A stretch of 64,000 bases of DNA, taken from NCBI RefSeq assembly GCF_025144145.1, contig NZ_CP083546.1, positions 1,876,501-1,940,500 of the forward strand. Reading direction: 5' to 3'. The notes below the pieces were generated by a model that saw only the letters and a program-made list of their open reading frames with translations, did no database searches and had not been told where the DNA came from. Each line of letters opens with the position of its first letter. The first letter of the stretch is position 1. The position numbers and the translations under genes are program-made. This DNA is from Leisingera sp. M658. GTDB lineage: Bacteria > Pseudomonadota > Alphaproteobacteria > Rhodobacterales > Rhodobacteraceae. Positions 20,320 to 28,683 of the stretch are shown one piece after another.

Positions 20320-20356
20320 AAAAAAGAAAAGAGGGACCGGTCTTATAACCGATCCC
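20320..20356 (-). terminator. Terminator after rpmA
   Basis: GGGACCGGT (20333-20341) pairs with ACCGATCCC (20348-20356), one mismatch, followed on the minus strand by a T-rich tract (20332-20320). It lies about 30 bases past the rpmA stop. The 284-bp gap from here to the GNAT gene holds nothing else I can support. Confidence 0.8.
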
Positions 20357-20386
20357 CCTAAAGATTTCTTTACCCTTCGGGTCGGT

Positions 20387-20656
20387 TTACTCAGCGGCCT
20401 CCGCCACTGGGAGAACCGATACAAAGGTGCGGTTTTTCAGGCCTTTGCGGAAGGTGACAGCACCTTCGGCGGTGGCAAACAAAGTGTGATCCTTGCCAAT
20501 GCCTACGTTTTCGCCCGGCCAGAACTTGGTGCCGCGCTGACGCACGATGATGTTGCCTGCGATGGCCGCCTGGCCACCGAAAAGTTTCACGCCAAGACGG
20601 CGGCCCGCGGAGTCGCGGCCGTTACGTGAGGAACCGCCAGCTTTTTTATGTGCCAT
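20387..20656 (-). CDS. rpmA: 50S ribosomal protein L27
   Basis: 89 residues. Begins [20 protein letters not shown], the conserved N-terminal tail that reaches the peptidyl-transferase centre, followed by [21 protein letters not shown] and [12 protein letters not shown]. It lies 11 bases after rplU. No Firmicute-type cleaved extension is present. Confidence 0.97.
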   Translation of the reverse strand: MAHKKAGGSSRNGRDSAGRRLGVKLFGGQAAIAGNIIVRQRGTKFWPGENVGIGKDHTLFATAEGAVTFRKGLKNRTFVSVLPVAEAAE

Positions 20657-20667
20657 TCTCTCTCTCC

Positions 20668-21213
20668 TTAGCCTTTAGCCAGATCTTTGGCTTGCTCAAC
20701 CCACTCGGGCTTCACTTTGACCGCTTCGATACCAGCAATGTCGTCTTCGGACAAGGCTGCGATCTGGGCAAAGGTGGTCAGGCCTGCTTCGTTCAGCTTT
20801 TTGACGGCAGCAGGGCCAACGCCGGTCAGCTGGGCCAAATCGTCCGACCCAGCAGCAGGTGCAGCTTTGGCAGCGGCTTTCGGGGCAGCTTTGGTTGCGC
20901 CCGATGCCAGGATCTCGGTGATCCGGACCAGGGTCAGCTTCTGACGGTGGCCTTTGGTGCGCTTGGAGGAGTGCTTCCGGCGGCGCTTCACGAAGTTGAT
21001 CAGCTTTTCGCCTTTGATCTGGTCGATCACTTCTGCCTTTACGGCAGCGCCATCTACCAGCGGAGCGCCAACAACAGGTGCGTCGCCGCCAAGCATCAGA
21101 ATTTCGTCGAACTGGATGGTGTCGCCAGCGTCTGCAGCAAGTTTTTCAATGCGGAGGATATCGCCCGCTTGAACCTTGTACTGCTTGCCGCCGGTCTTGA
21201 GGACCGCAAACAT
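20668..21213 (-). CDS. rplU: 50S ribosomal protein L21 with C-terminal helix-hairpin-helix extension
   Basis: 181 residues, against about 103 for classical L21. Residues 1-103 are L21 ([37 protein letters not shown]). A linker rich in Ala, Pro and Lys (about 105-121) leads to a helix-hairpin-helix-like domain (about 122-180) with [21 protein letters not shown]. The same extension occurs in other alphaproteobacterial L21 proteins; the extra domain may bind RNA or DNA, but its role is not known. First gene of rplU-rpmA. Confidence 0.93.
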   Translation of the reverse strand: MFAVLKTGGKQYKVQAGDILRIEKLAADAGDTIQFDEILMLGGDAPVVGAPLVDGAAVKAEVIDQIKGEKLINFVKRRRKHSSKRTKGHRQKLTLVRITEILASGATKAAPKAAAKAAPAAGSDDLAQLTGVGPAAVKKLNEAGLTTFAQIAALSEDDIAGIEAVKVKPEWVEQAKDLAKG

Positions 21214-21317
21214 GTGCGTCTTTCCTTTTATACCCGCGTCCTACGGCCCCCTTGCGGGTGTTTTCGGCAAATGCCGCCTCGAACAGCGCGCCCGTGTCAT
21301 GGGCGTATTACAAATGA

Positions 21318-21346
21318 ATCCCGGCGCACGGAGTCCGGGCCGGGAT
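21318..21346 (-). terminator. Possible terminator after DUF2059 gene
   Basis: ATCCCGGC (21318-21325) pairs with GCCGGGAT (21339-21346). On the minus strand it is followed by TCATTTGTAA, weakly T-rich. It lies between the DUF2059 stop and the rplU start. Confidence 0.35.
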
Positions 21347-21417
21347 GCGGGCTTATGGTTCGGAACGCATCAGGTGTCAACCGTTTTCCACAACCTGCGC
21401 CAACAGCCTGTGCAGGA

Positions 21418-22269
21418 TCAGATATCCTGCCCGGGTTTCAGTTCTGCCATCCGGTGCGCCAGTTCTTCAAAGCGGTTGGCTGTGATCTCATATTGCACAG
21501 CGTTGAGCAACTCATAAACCCGTTGCATGGGCGCCTCTTCCAGGGCGATGACATAGGCCTCGACCTCTGCATCGCTGAATTCCTGATAGGTATAGGCCGA
21601 GGCGGCCAGGCTGGAGGCCTGCAGGCTGAGGCGCAGCTCGCCCTCCTGCGCCTTCATCAGGGCCCGCAAGCCGTCGGCGTCCAGCTCCAGCTTGATCACC
21701 CCGGCCGCGGCGGCGGCCATAAGGAAGCGGAACTGGATCTGCTGCAGCGCCTTTACGCCTGCCTCTGCGGCATCAATTGCGGTTCCCATCCGCTGGTACA
21801 TTGCGACACGTGTGCTGCCGTCCTTGACCATATCCGCGATAATGCGGTTGCCTGCCAATTGCTTTACCGTGTCATCTTCGACCTTATGCGAGGCGTTTTC
21901 CGCCCGCACCAGGCGCTGCCCCAGATCGCTGGCATAAAAGGCCGCCGCGTGATCCAGGGCTTCATCGTCCAGCGTGCTTTCGAGGATCTCCAGCGCCAGG
22001 CTGCGCATTTCAGCGGTATCAAAAACGTCCCCGGACAATTCGGTCCATTGGCTGCCAAAGGCGCCTGCATCCAGCCCCAGCATGTCCGGTGCGCTGGAGG
22101 CGGACAAGGCAATGCTGTCGAGCGCGACGTCAAAGCCGGTCACTTCCAGAAACGCCTCAACCCTCTCACGGTCTGCGGCCAGGCCGGTCTGCGGCACTCC
22201 CGCGGCAGCCAAACACAGCAAAGTCAGGATACGTAAAAGCACAGCGGGGGTTTTGAGCGGCATCTGCAT
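21418..22269 (-). CDS. DUF2059 exported protein
   Basis: 283 residues with an N-terminal signal peptide (hydrophobic residues about 9-25, cleavage near GLAAD), so periplasmic or membrane-associated. It is largely alpha-helical, and the DUF2059-type segment lies around EILESTLDDEALDHAAAFYA, then SDLGQRLVRAE. Function unknown. It stands alone between rplU and tRNA-Ser. Family assignment rests on the helical segment and FYxSDLGQ-like motif. Confidence 0.72.
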   Translation of the reverse strand: MQMPLKTPAVLLRILTLLCLAAAGVPQTGLAADRERVEAFLEVTGFDVALDSIALSASSAPDMLGLDAGAFGSQWTELSGDVFDTAEMRSLALEILESTLDDEALDHAAAFYASDLGQRLVRAENASHKVEDDTVKQLAGNRIIADMVKDGSTRVAMYQRMGTAIDAAEAGVKALQQIQFRFLMAAAAAGVIKLELDADGLRALMKAQEGELRLSLQASSLAASAYTYQEFSDAEVEAYVIALEEAPMQRVYELLNAVQYEITANRFEELAHRMAELKPGQDI

Positions 22270-22391
22270 AAAGCAAATTTAGGCAAAAACCTTTGGCTGG
22301 CAACGGCAAACCGGCTTTTTTTGCCACGGCCGCATTTCCCGCTTGCACGCGCCCGGAATCAACCTTAAACGCTGCCCCACCAGACCCCCGC

Positions 22392-22481
22392 GGAGAGGTG
22401 CCGGAGTGGTCGAACGGGGCGGTCTCGAAAACCGTTGAGCCTTCACGGGTTCCCAGGGTTCGAATCCCTGTCTCTCCGCCA
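22392..22481 (+). tRNA. tRNA-Ser(CGA)
   Basis: A 90-base class II tRNA. The acceptor stem is GGAGAGG (22392-22398) with TCTCTCC (22471-22477), ending in a G-U pair, then discriminator G and encoded CCA. Anticodon loop CTCGAAA gives CGA. A long variable arm (TTGAGCCTTCACGGGTTCCC region) and T-arm GGTTCGAATCC are present. Confidence 0.96.
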
Positions 22482-22828
22482 TTTTCCCCTTGATACCGAT
22501 AGATAATTATCCGACCCGCCCGGATGGGATGGCCTCGGTGGTATTGGTCTATCTCGGCATAGTTTAACGACTTTTCGCCCTGTCAGCTGTGCTGGCTATG
22601 CCAGGATGCCCTCGCCCATGCAGCCGGAGGCGTCCATTCTGATGTCCCGAAAAGACGAAGCCCCGCCAGACTGGGCGGGGCTCGTGGCCGTGGGTGGCTT
22701 TCGCTTCGTCCAACAGTTGAACGCTGCCGGGATCGCGCCAACCAAATGAAGTGCGCGACATAAGCTGTTGGTAAACGAAAAAGGCCGGACACTTCTGCCC
22801 GGCCTCTGGTTCAGTCTGACTGCACGGA
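22482..22828. other. Gap between tRNA-Ser and the cobalamin methyltransferase gene
   Basis: 347 bases without a supported gene. It holds a GC-rich hairpin at about 22661-22682 (GCCCCGCC/GGCGGGGC) nested inside GACGAAG/CTTCGTC arms, and the downstream terminator listed next. A 22564-22929 minus frame overlaps the methyltransferase gene out of frame and shows no family features. Confidence 0.45.
22776..22805 (-). terminator. Terminator of the one-carbon operon
   Basis: AGGCCGG (22782-22788) pairs with CCGGCCT (22799-22805) and is followed on the minus strand by TTTTCG. It lies about 25 bases past the methyltransferase stop. Confidence 0.8.
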
Positions 22829-23890
22829 TCAGGCGCGGCGGCGGCGGCCGCCGGCGCGGCCGCCACGGCCACGGCCTTCTTCGCCTTCTTTGGCAGGCTC
22901 TTTGTTAAACTTGATCCAGTCGCCGCCATGCGGGTCGTTGTTGGTCAGGAAGTTGGCGGCGCGAATGGCCTCCATTTCCTTGCCGGCGCGCGGCATGGTG
23001 GAGCCAAGGCCGAACATCTGCACAAAGGCTTCGTCCTCCATGCCCTCGGGCAGGACGATGCCGGCGGCTTCAACTTCCGCCCTTTTCTCGGCGATCTTCT
23101 TCTGCGTGATGGGCAGCGCCACCGGGTTCATAATCGCAGAAGTCATGCCGGCGCCCATTGCCATCGGCAGAAAGGCGTTGTTGATGCCGTGGCGGTTGGG
23201 CAGGCCGAACGAGATGTTGGACGCACCGCAAGTGGTGTTCACACCCAGCTCTTCTCGCAGACGGCGAACCAACGCAAACACCTGCAGACCGGCAGTGGCC
23301 ATTGCGCCAACCGGCATCACCAGCGGGTCAACAACGATGTCGTGGGCAGGAATGCCGAAATCGGCAGCGCGTTCCACGATCTTTTTGGCGACGGCGAAAC
23401 GCACATCGGGGTCTTCCGAGATGCCGGTGTCGTCGTTGGAGATTGCCACAACCGGCACATTGTATTTTTTGACCAGCGGCAGGATTTGCTCCAGGCGCTC
23501 TTCTTCGCCGGTGACCGAGTTCAGCAGCGGACGGCCTTCGCAGATTTCCAGGCCGGCTTCCAGCGCGCCCGGCACCGAAGAGTCGATACACAACGGCACG
23601 TCGACCAGCCCCTGCACCAGCTCGACGATCTTCTTCATCAGCGGCGGCTCGGTCTCGTTCGGGTTCGGGTTTGAGTTATAGACCACGCCCGCGTTGATAT
23701 CGAGCACGGTGGCACCGGCCAGAACCTGCGCCACGGCGTCCTTTTCAACGGTGGAGAAATCGCCGGCTTCCAGCTCGGCCGCCAGTTTCTTGCGGCCGGT
23801 CGGGTTGATGCGCTCGCCGATCACACAGAACGGCTCGTCAAAGCCCAGGACCGCGGTTTTTGTTTTTGATTCTACGACTGTACGGGTCAT
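22829..23890 (-). CDS. Methyltetrahydrofolate:cobalamin methyltransferase (pterin-binding domain protein)
   Basis: 353 residues with a DHPS-like TIM barrel (pterin-binding). Conserved pieces include FCVIGERINPTGRKKLAAEL, ATVLDINAGVVYNSN, LCIDSSVPGALEAGLEI, GRPLLNSVTGEEERL, and VVDPLVMPVGAMA. This is the methyl-THF half of a split methionine synthase as known from Rhodobacteraceae, moving methyl from 5-methyl-THF to a separate corrinoid protein. Adjacent MetF and the small virulence-factor-family protein (same strand, 17 and 26-base gaps) support this. The last ~23 residues are an unusual Gly/Arg-rich basic tail (GRGRGGRAGGRRRR). Confidence 0.85.
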   Translation of the reverse strand: MTRTVVESKTKTAVLGFDEPFCVIGERINPTGRKKLAAELEAGDFSTVEKDAVAQVLAGATVLDINAGVVYNSNPNPNETEPPLMKKIVELVQGLVDVPLCIDSSVPGALEAGLEICEGRPLLNSVTGEEERLEQILPLVKKYNVPVVAISNDDTGISEDPDVRFAVAKKIVERAADFGIPAHDIVVDPLVMPVGAMATAGLQVFALVRRLREELGVNTTCGASNISFGLPNRHGINNAFLPMAMGAGMTSAIMNPVALPITQKKIAEKRAEVEAAGIVLPEGMEDEAFVQMFGLGSTMPRAGKEMEAIRAANFLTNNDPHGGDWIKFNKEPAKEGEEGRGRGGRAGGRRRRA

Positions 23891-23907
23891 TTTTGATCCT
23901 TAGGGTC

Positions 23908-24834
23908 TTAGGAGTTAACCGGCTTGGCGGAATCGCCGCCGTTGTTGATCGCCCAGGTGGCATTGGTCTTGATGCCGCCCAGCGGGAAGAAGTGGACCTT
24001 CTCGATTGCGAAATCGGGGTTGGCTGCCTTATGTGCTGCCAGACCGGCCAGAACCTCGCCCGGCTCATGCGGCAGCAGCAGCTTTGAGACGTCCTTGGCG
24101 CGTTTCTGCAGCACTTTGAGCGACGGGCCGACACCGCAGGCGATTGCAAATTTGATCATGGTCTGCAGCTTGGCCGGGCCGGCGATGCCGATATGAACCG
24201 GCAGGTTCATGCCGCGTTCGCTCAGCTCGTTCACCCAGTCGATCACCGGCTGCGCCTCAAAGCAGAACTGGGTTGCCAGCGCCATCTCAGCGTCGGTGCG
24301 TTTGGAGAATTCCTGTTTCCAGTCCAGCGCCGCATAGGTGTTGGCACGGCCGCCTTTGGGGTCGATGTCCAGATTCGGCTCGGGATGGCCCGCTACGTGC
24401 AGATTGGTAAAGCCTGCGTCGTCGAACAGGCCGGTTTCCAGCAGCTGCATCGAGCTGTCGAAATCGCCATGCGGCTTGGCAACGCCGCCGGCCAGGATCA
24501 GGCCCTGCTTGACGCCGGCTTCGCCCTGGTAGCGGTTGATCCAGTCGCCCAGGGTGGCCTTGTCCTTGATGATACGCGCCGGGAAGTGCGGCATCACATC
24601 ATAGCCTTCACCGGCGATGCGCTTGGCGGTGTCGACCATGTCCTCGATCGGGGTGCCTTCGATATGCGCGACATAGACACGGGTGCCGGCGGGCAGCAGA
24701 TCGCGGAAATCATCGACCTTGGCGGCGGTGCGCGGCATCACTTCGATGGAATAGCCTTTCAGGAAGGCTTCCATTTCGGGGGTGGCAGTCTGGCCAGCAC
24801 CAGAATCGCGTTTCTTAAAGTTCAGCAAAGCCAT
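23908..24834 (-). CDS. metF: Methylenetetrahydrofolate reductase
   Basis: Makes 5-methyl-THF from 5,10-methylene-THF with FAD. 308 residues from ATG 24834 (MALLNFKKRDSG), with GGGAGG 6 bases upstream. Features: YSIEVMPRTAAKVDDF, VAHIEGTPIEDMVDTA, GYDVMPHFPARI, ILAGGVAKPHGDF, HVAGHPEPN, and FCFEAQPVIDWVNEL. This is a divergent MetF subfamily. Being next to the pterin-binding methyltransferase, it probably supplies the methyl-THF that enzyme uses, for methionine synthesis. Confidence 0.88.
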   Translation of the reverse strand: MALLNFKKRDSGAGQTATPEMEAFLKGYSIEVMPRTAAKVDDFRDLLPAGTRVYVAHIEGTPIEDMVDTAKRIAGEGYDVMPHFPARIIKDKATLGDWINRYQGEAGVKQGLILAGGVAKPHGDFDSSMQLLETGLFDDAGFTNLHVAGHPEPNLDIDPKGGRANTYAALDWKQEFSKRTDAEMALATQFCFEAQPVIDWVNELSERGMNLPVHIGIAGPAKLQTMIKFAIACGVGPSLKVLQKRAKDVSKLLLPHEPGEVLAGLAAHKAANPDFAIEKVHFFPLGGIKTNATWAINNGGDSAKPVNS

Positions 24835-24860
24835 CACGGCCTCCCATAGTGGTGTCAGGC

Positions 24861-25157
24861 TCACGCCCATCCGTCATTTGCAATCAGGGTCTTCAAGCGG
24901 TCCTGATCGTATTCTGTTTCCAAGCGGACTGCCTCGGCTTCGGCAACATCGGCCGCTTCGCCTTCGGCGGCATAAGGCGCGGCCTTGCGCCACTCGGCAA
25001 GATAGGCATCCGCGTCCTTGGCGTTCACCTTCATGGCCGCGCGGTCGATGGCCTGCTCGAACCGTTCTTCGAGCTGGCGTTTGGCGCCGCGGCGGCCTTT
25101 GCCAACGATGACCTGCGCAGGGATATCGCGCCAGTATACGATCGTAACGTCGGGCAT
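24861..25157 (-). CDS. Small 'virulence factor' family protein (PF13769-like)
   Basis: 98 residues from ATG 25157 (MPDVTIVYWRDIPAQVIVGK), with AGGAGG 9 bases upstream. It has KGRRGAKRQLEERFEQAIDRAA, an acidic stretch rich in Ala, Glu and Asp around residue 70, and a helical C-terminus. In roseobacters this family is named 'virulence factor' by annotation only. Its place, first in the transcript with metF and the cobalamin methyltransferase, argues for a role in one-carbon or methionine metabolism. No catalytic motif is recognised. Confidence 0.78.
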   Translation of the reverse strand: MPDVTIVYWRDIPAQVIVGKGRRGAKRQLEERFEQAIDRAAMKVNAKDADAYLAEWRKAAPYAAEGEAADVAEAEAVRLETEYDQDRLKTLIANDGWA

Positions 25158-25440
25158 GCCTAATTTCCTCCTAGCCTGGATAGACCACGTTCTAGAGCGG
25201 CGGCCGCCCGCACGTTGGTCGATTTTCGACAACACGATGGGATTGAGCGACGTTTTGCTGCCGGGACACTAGCTTTGTGCCGTTTCGAATGCCACAGGGG
25301 TTTCCCGCCAAAATATTCATGTGGATTATGAGATATCCTCGAAGCTGCGGAAATTGCTTCGCTTCCGCCGTCTGGCGCTTGCGCCGCTGCACCAGCGCCC
25401 CTATTGTTGTCGTTAACACGATAATCGGAGGGCGTGAATC
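25158..25440. promoter_or_regulatory. Divergent promoter region between one-carbon operon and ppx
   Basis: 283 bases holding both promoters. It contains a near-perfect inverted repeat GTTG-TCGA-TTT-TCGACAAC (25214-25233, one bulged G) about 60 bases upstream of the small first gene, and a segment TTGTTGTCGTTAACACGATAAT near the ppx start. The repeat is a candidate operator for the one-carbon operon. No SAM or cobalamin riboswitch elements were recognised. Confidence 0.45.
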
Positions 25441-26553
25441 ATGGCGCCCAGGCGCTCGAAAGGTGCGGGCGCGTTTCCCAAAGCGGTCGAAACCCCTGCA
25501 CCGGCCCGGCCCGATCCTGATGCGCTTTATGCCGCGCTGGATCTGGGTACAAATAGCTGTCGCATGCTGATCGCCCAGCCCAAGGGCAGCGGCATTCATG
25601 TGGTCGACAGTTTCTCCAAGTCGGTGCAGCTCGGCGCCGGGCTGGAGCGGACCGGACGATTGTCGCGGTCCTCGATGGCGCGCACCATCCAGGCACTGCG
25701 GATCTGCCAGCAGAAATTGAAACGCAACAGGGTCCGGCGGATGCGGCTGGTGGCAACCGAGGCCTGCCGCCGGGCAAAAAACGCGCGCGAGTTCATCCGC
25801 CAGGTGAAGCGGGAAACCGGTCTGACGCTGGAAATCATCCAGCCGGAAGAGGAAGCGCGTCTGGCGGTGATTTCCTGCGCGCCGCTGGTCTCTACCAAAA
25901 CGGATCAGTTGCTGGTGGTCGATATCGGCGGCGGCTCGACCGAACTGGTGTGGATCGACATCTCATCAGTCCCGCGGCGCGACCGTCCCTCTGCGATCAT
26001 GCGGCTTCATAACGGGTTCCATACCACCGAAAGCCCGTTTCCCGCGGCCAAGGTGGTGGATTGGATTTCCGTGCCGCTGGGGGTTGCCACATTGCGGGAC
26101 CAGTTCAACGATGTCGAAGACGACGCGGCACGTTTTGCGCTGATGAGCTGGTTTTTCGAGGAAAACCTGGCTGATTTTGCGCCCTATAAGAACGAACAGA
26201 CCCGTACCGGGTTTCAGATTGTCGGCACATCGGGCACGGTTACAACTGTGGCAGCGTCGCATTTGGGGCTGAAACGCTATGACCGGACCAAGGTGGACGG
26301 GCTGCGGATGACCAGCGATCAGATTGACAAGGTGATCCGGGGGTATCTAGAACTCGGGCCTCTGGGCCGCCGCCGCGATCCCCGCATCGGCGAGGACCGT
26401 CAGGCGCTGATCATGTCCGGGTCTGCAATCCTGCAGGCATTGCTGCGCTGCTGGCCGACCGACCGGCTGTCGGTTGCGGATCGCGGCCTGCGCGAAGGGC
26501 TGCTTTATGCACAGATGAGCGCGGATGGCGTTCTGGAGGACGGCCCCTACTAG
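25441..26553 (+). CDS. ppx: Exopolyphosphatase / guanosine pentaphosphate phosphatase family
   Basis: 370 residues of the Ppx/GppA branch of the ASKHA fold. ATPase-like motifs: [14 protein letters not shown] (phosphate 1), [26 protein letters not shown] (phosphate 2) and [11 protein letters not shown]. The enzyme removes phosphate from polyphosphate or converts pppGpp to ppGpp; the sequence does not say which dominates. GGAGGG is 9 bases from the ATG. It lies 65 bases upstream of rlmE, probably one transcript, which would link stringent signalling to rRNA modification. Confidence 0.9.
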   Translation: MAPRRSKGAGAFPKAVETPAPARPDPDALYAALDLGTNSCRMLIAQPKGSGIHVVDSFSKSVQLGAGLERTGRLSRSSMARTIQALRICQQKLKRNRVRRMRLVATEACRRAKNAREFIRQVKRETGLTLEIIQPEEEARLAVISCAPLVSTKTDQLLVVDIGGGSTELVWIDISSVPRRDRPSAIMRLHNGFHTTESPFPAAKVVDWISVPLGVATLRDQFNDVEDDAARFALMSWFFEENLADFAPYKNEQTRTGFQIVGTSGTVTTVAASHLGLKRYDRTKVDGLRMTSDQIDKVIRGYLELGPLGRRRDPRIGEDRQALIMSGSAILQALLRCWPTDRLSVADRGLREGLLYAQMSADGVLEDGPY

Positions 26554-26618
26554 GCGGGGCCGGAAAAAATGGATATATCCGGGCCGGAATTTTTACAGAA
26601 CTCCGCGCACCGGCGCAA

Positions 26619-27347
26619 ATGGTGACGATGATGGCAAAGACGCCGACAGGTAAGAACACATCCGGACGCGGTCAGCGCGATCTGAAGGTCAAGGTGAAAT
26701 CCGCGCGCGGGCGCAAGCTCAGCTCGACGCTTTGGTTGCAGCGGCAGTTGAATGACCCCTATGTCAAACGGGCCCAGGCCGAAGGCTATCGCGGGCGCGC
26801 AGCCTATAAGATCATGGAAGTGGACGACAAATACCGCTTTCTGGTGCCTGGTGCCCGGATCGTCGATCTGGGCTGTGCGCCCGGCGGCTGGGCGCAGGTG
26901 GCGGTGAAGCGCATCAATGCTTTGGGCGAGAAACAGGGCAAGGCAGTGGGCCGCATTATCGGCGTGGACCTGCAGGAAGTTGAATCGCTGGCTGGTGCCG
27001 AGTTCCATCAGCTCGATTTCATGGAGGACGGCGCCGACGACAAGGTCAAGGAATGGCTGGGCGGCAAGGCTGACGTGGTGATGTCGGATATGGCCGCCGC
27101 CAGTTCCGGCCATAAACAGACAGATCACATGCGGATCATCTCGCTGTGTGAAACCGCCGCTTACTTTGCCTTTGACGTGCTGGAGGAAGGCGGCACCTTT
27201 GTGGCCAAGGTTCTGGCAGGTGGCGCCGAAGGCGAGTTGCAGAAGCTGCTGAAGCAGAAGTTCACCAAAGTGGCAAACATGAAGCCGCCCTCCTCCCGGT
27301 CGGACAGCTCTGAGAAATTTGTGGTGGCAACCGGGTTCCGGGGTTAA
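26619..27347 (+). CDS. rlmE: 23S rRNA (uridine-2'-O) methyltransferase RlmE/FtsJ
   Basis: Methylates the 2'-OH of U2552 in the 50S A-loop with SAM. 242 residues with a basic N-terminal extension ([14 protein letters not shown]). Core: [12 protein letters not shown] (first catalytic Lys), [17 protein letters not shown] (SAM-binding), [15 protein letters not shown] (catalytic Asp), FVAKVLAGG (Lys), [11 protein letters not shown] (Glu). Several ATGs lie close together (26619, 26628, 26631) with no clear ribosome-binding site, so the exact start is open. Confidence 0.93.
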   Translation: MVTMMAKTPTGKNTSGRGQRDLKVKVKSARGRKLSSTLWLQRQLNDPYVKRAQAEGYRGRAAYKIMEVDDKYRFLVPGARIVDLGCAPGGWAQVAVKRINALGEKQGKAVGRIIGVDLQEVESLAGAEFHQLDFMEDGADDKVKEWLGGKADVVMSDMAAASSGHKQTDHMRIISLCETAAYFAFDVLEEGGTFVAKVLAGGAEGELQKLLKQKFTKVANMKPPSSRSDSSEKFVVATGFRG

Positions 27348-27354
27348 AGCCCCG

Positions 27355-27543
27355 TCAGACCCGGCGGCTGTGCGGTGCGGTCAGCGACCGCGTCGCCAGA
27401 TCGCGCAGCAGGATAGCTTCATCACCCTCACCATCGGCCAGCCGGGACACCCGCAGCTTGCGGCTGACATGGCTGGCCATTTCACGCTGGCGCATCAGTT
27501 CAAACAGGCGCATGTGGCGCAGTTTGTTTTGCAATTTTGTCAT
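27355..27543 (-). CDS. Small basic hypothetical protein
   Basis: 62 residues, rich in Arg, Leu and Lys, no membrane segment. It begins MTKLQNKLRHMRLFELMRQ and ends with TRSLTAPHSRRV, suggesting a short amphipathic helix. AAGGGG lies 7 bases upstream of the ATG, which is why I keep it. It is convergent with rlmE (7-base gap). No family recognised. A chance frame is possible. Confidence 0.45.
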   Translation of the reverse strand: MTKLQNKLRHMRLFELMRQREMASHVSRKLRVSRLADGEGDEAILLRDLATRSLTAPHSRRV

Positions 27544-27671
27544 GATGGCCCCTTCTCGATCCGCTTCTTCCTGAAGATCTAAAAGGTGATTGGGCCGCTA
27601 GATGGGCTCAAATGAGGCAGGGCTGCCTTATTGTTGAAGAAACGGAAACAGTTGCTGAAAACCCGCAGCTT

Positions 27672-28538
27672 TCATGACCGGCCCATCCCGTTGGCGATCT
27701 CGATCAGCGCGCCGTTGAATTCCGCCCCCAGGATCAGGATAGCTGAATTCAGATAGAGGAAGATCATTGCGGCCATGGCGCCAGCAAGCCCTGCGTATGT
27801 GGCCGAGTATTGCGCAAATGAGCCGACGTAAAACGCAAAGCCGCTGCCGCAGGCCAGCCACAGCAGAAGGGTCAGGATTGCTCCCGGCAGGATCCGCCGC
27901 AAGCGGTGCACCCGGCCAGGCAGCAGCACATGGAACGCCAGCACCGCGCCAGTGGGAAGAGCCAGCGCCAGAATGCCCCTCAAGCCCTTTTCCCAGCCTT
28001 TTGGAACACTTTCGAAGGGCAGCAATTGCGCGATGTGCCTGACATAGAGCGGCAGTAGCACCTCAAACACTGTAACGGCCAGAATACCCGCCCCGCCTAG
28101 AACGACCAGCCCGATGCACAGCGCCCTCGACCGCCAAAACGGTCTTGTGTCCGTATCATGATAAGCCTGCACCATGGCGGTGCGGACGGCATCGACGCCA
28201 TTTGAGGCAAAATAAAGCGCAAACAGGCCGCCCAGAGTGACAAGCTGGGTATTTGATGTCTGCAGCACCGCTTTCAGTTCGGTCAGGATCGGCCGTGCCA
28301 CCGCGTCCGGCCAAACGCTGAACACTTGTTCCGTCAGGGTTTCCATGGCGACGTCCTGCGACAGCAAACCGGCAACGGTCCCCGCCAGCGCCACAGTAAA
28401 CAGAACAAACGGAAACAGCGCCAGCATCATCGACATGGCGATATGGCTGCTCATCACCCAGCCGTTTTTCCGGTTGAAGCGGCGGGTGGCGTCTAGCAAG
28501 GCTGCAGGCCAGCAGCGTAATGGCGGCAGGATTGGCAT
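27672..28538 (-). CDS. YihY/BrkB-family inner-membrane protein
   Basis: 288 residues with about six transmembrane segments (FPFVLFTVALAGTV, LFALYFASNGVDAVR, LVVLGGAGILAVTVF, ILALALPTGAVLAF, ILTLLLWLACGSGFAF, MAAMIFLYLNSAILILG). SHIAMSMMLALFPF and YLNSAILILGAEFNGAL are typical of the YihY family. Once named RNase BN by mistake, it is a membrane protein of unknown function. I use ATG 28538; a TTG at 28556 is an alternative. It is divergent from cls by 145 bases. Confidence 0.87.
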   Translation of the reverse strand: MPILPPLRCWPAALLDATRRFNRKNGWVMSSHIAMSMMLALFPFVLFTVALAGTVAGLLSQDVAMETLTEQVFSVWPDAVARPILTELKAVLQTSNTQLVTLGGLFALYFASNGVDAVRTAMVQAYHDTDTRPFWRSRALCIGLVVLGGAGILAVTVFEVLLPLYVRHIAQLLPFESVPKGWEKGLRGILALALPTGAVLAFHVLLPGRVHRLRRILPGAILTLLLWLACGSGFAFYVGSFAQYSATYAGLAGAMAAMIFLYLNSAILILGAEFNGALIEIANGMGRS

Positions 28539-28683
28539 AGGCGTAAGGTTCCACAAGCATTAGGAAATTGCCAGCGGCAAAGAACAAACACACTGATTTC
28601 CGCTTGCCGCAGCCCGGCCAAGTGTAGCAGGCACCGCCTTTCAGTACTAATTTGAAATCAAACCGCTATCTTAGGATCTCCAG

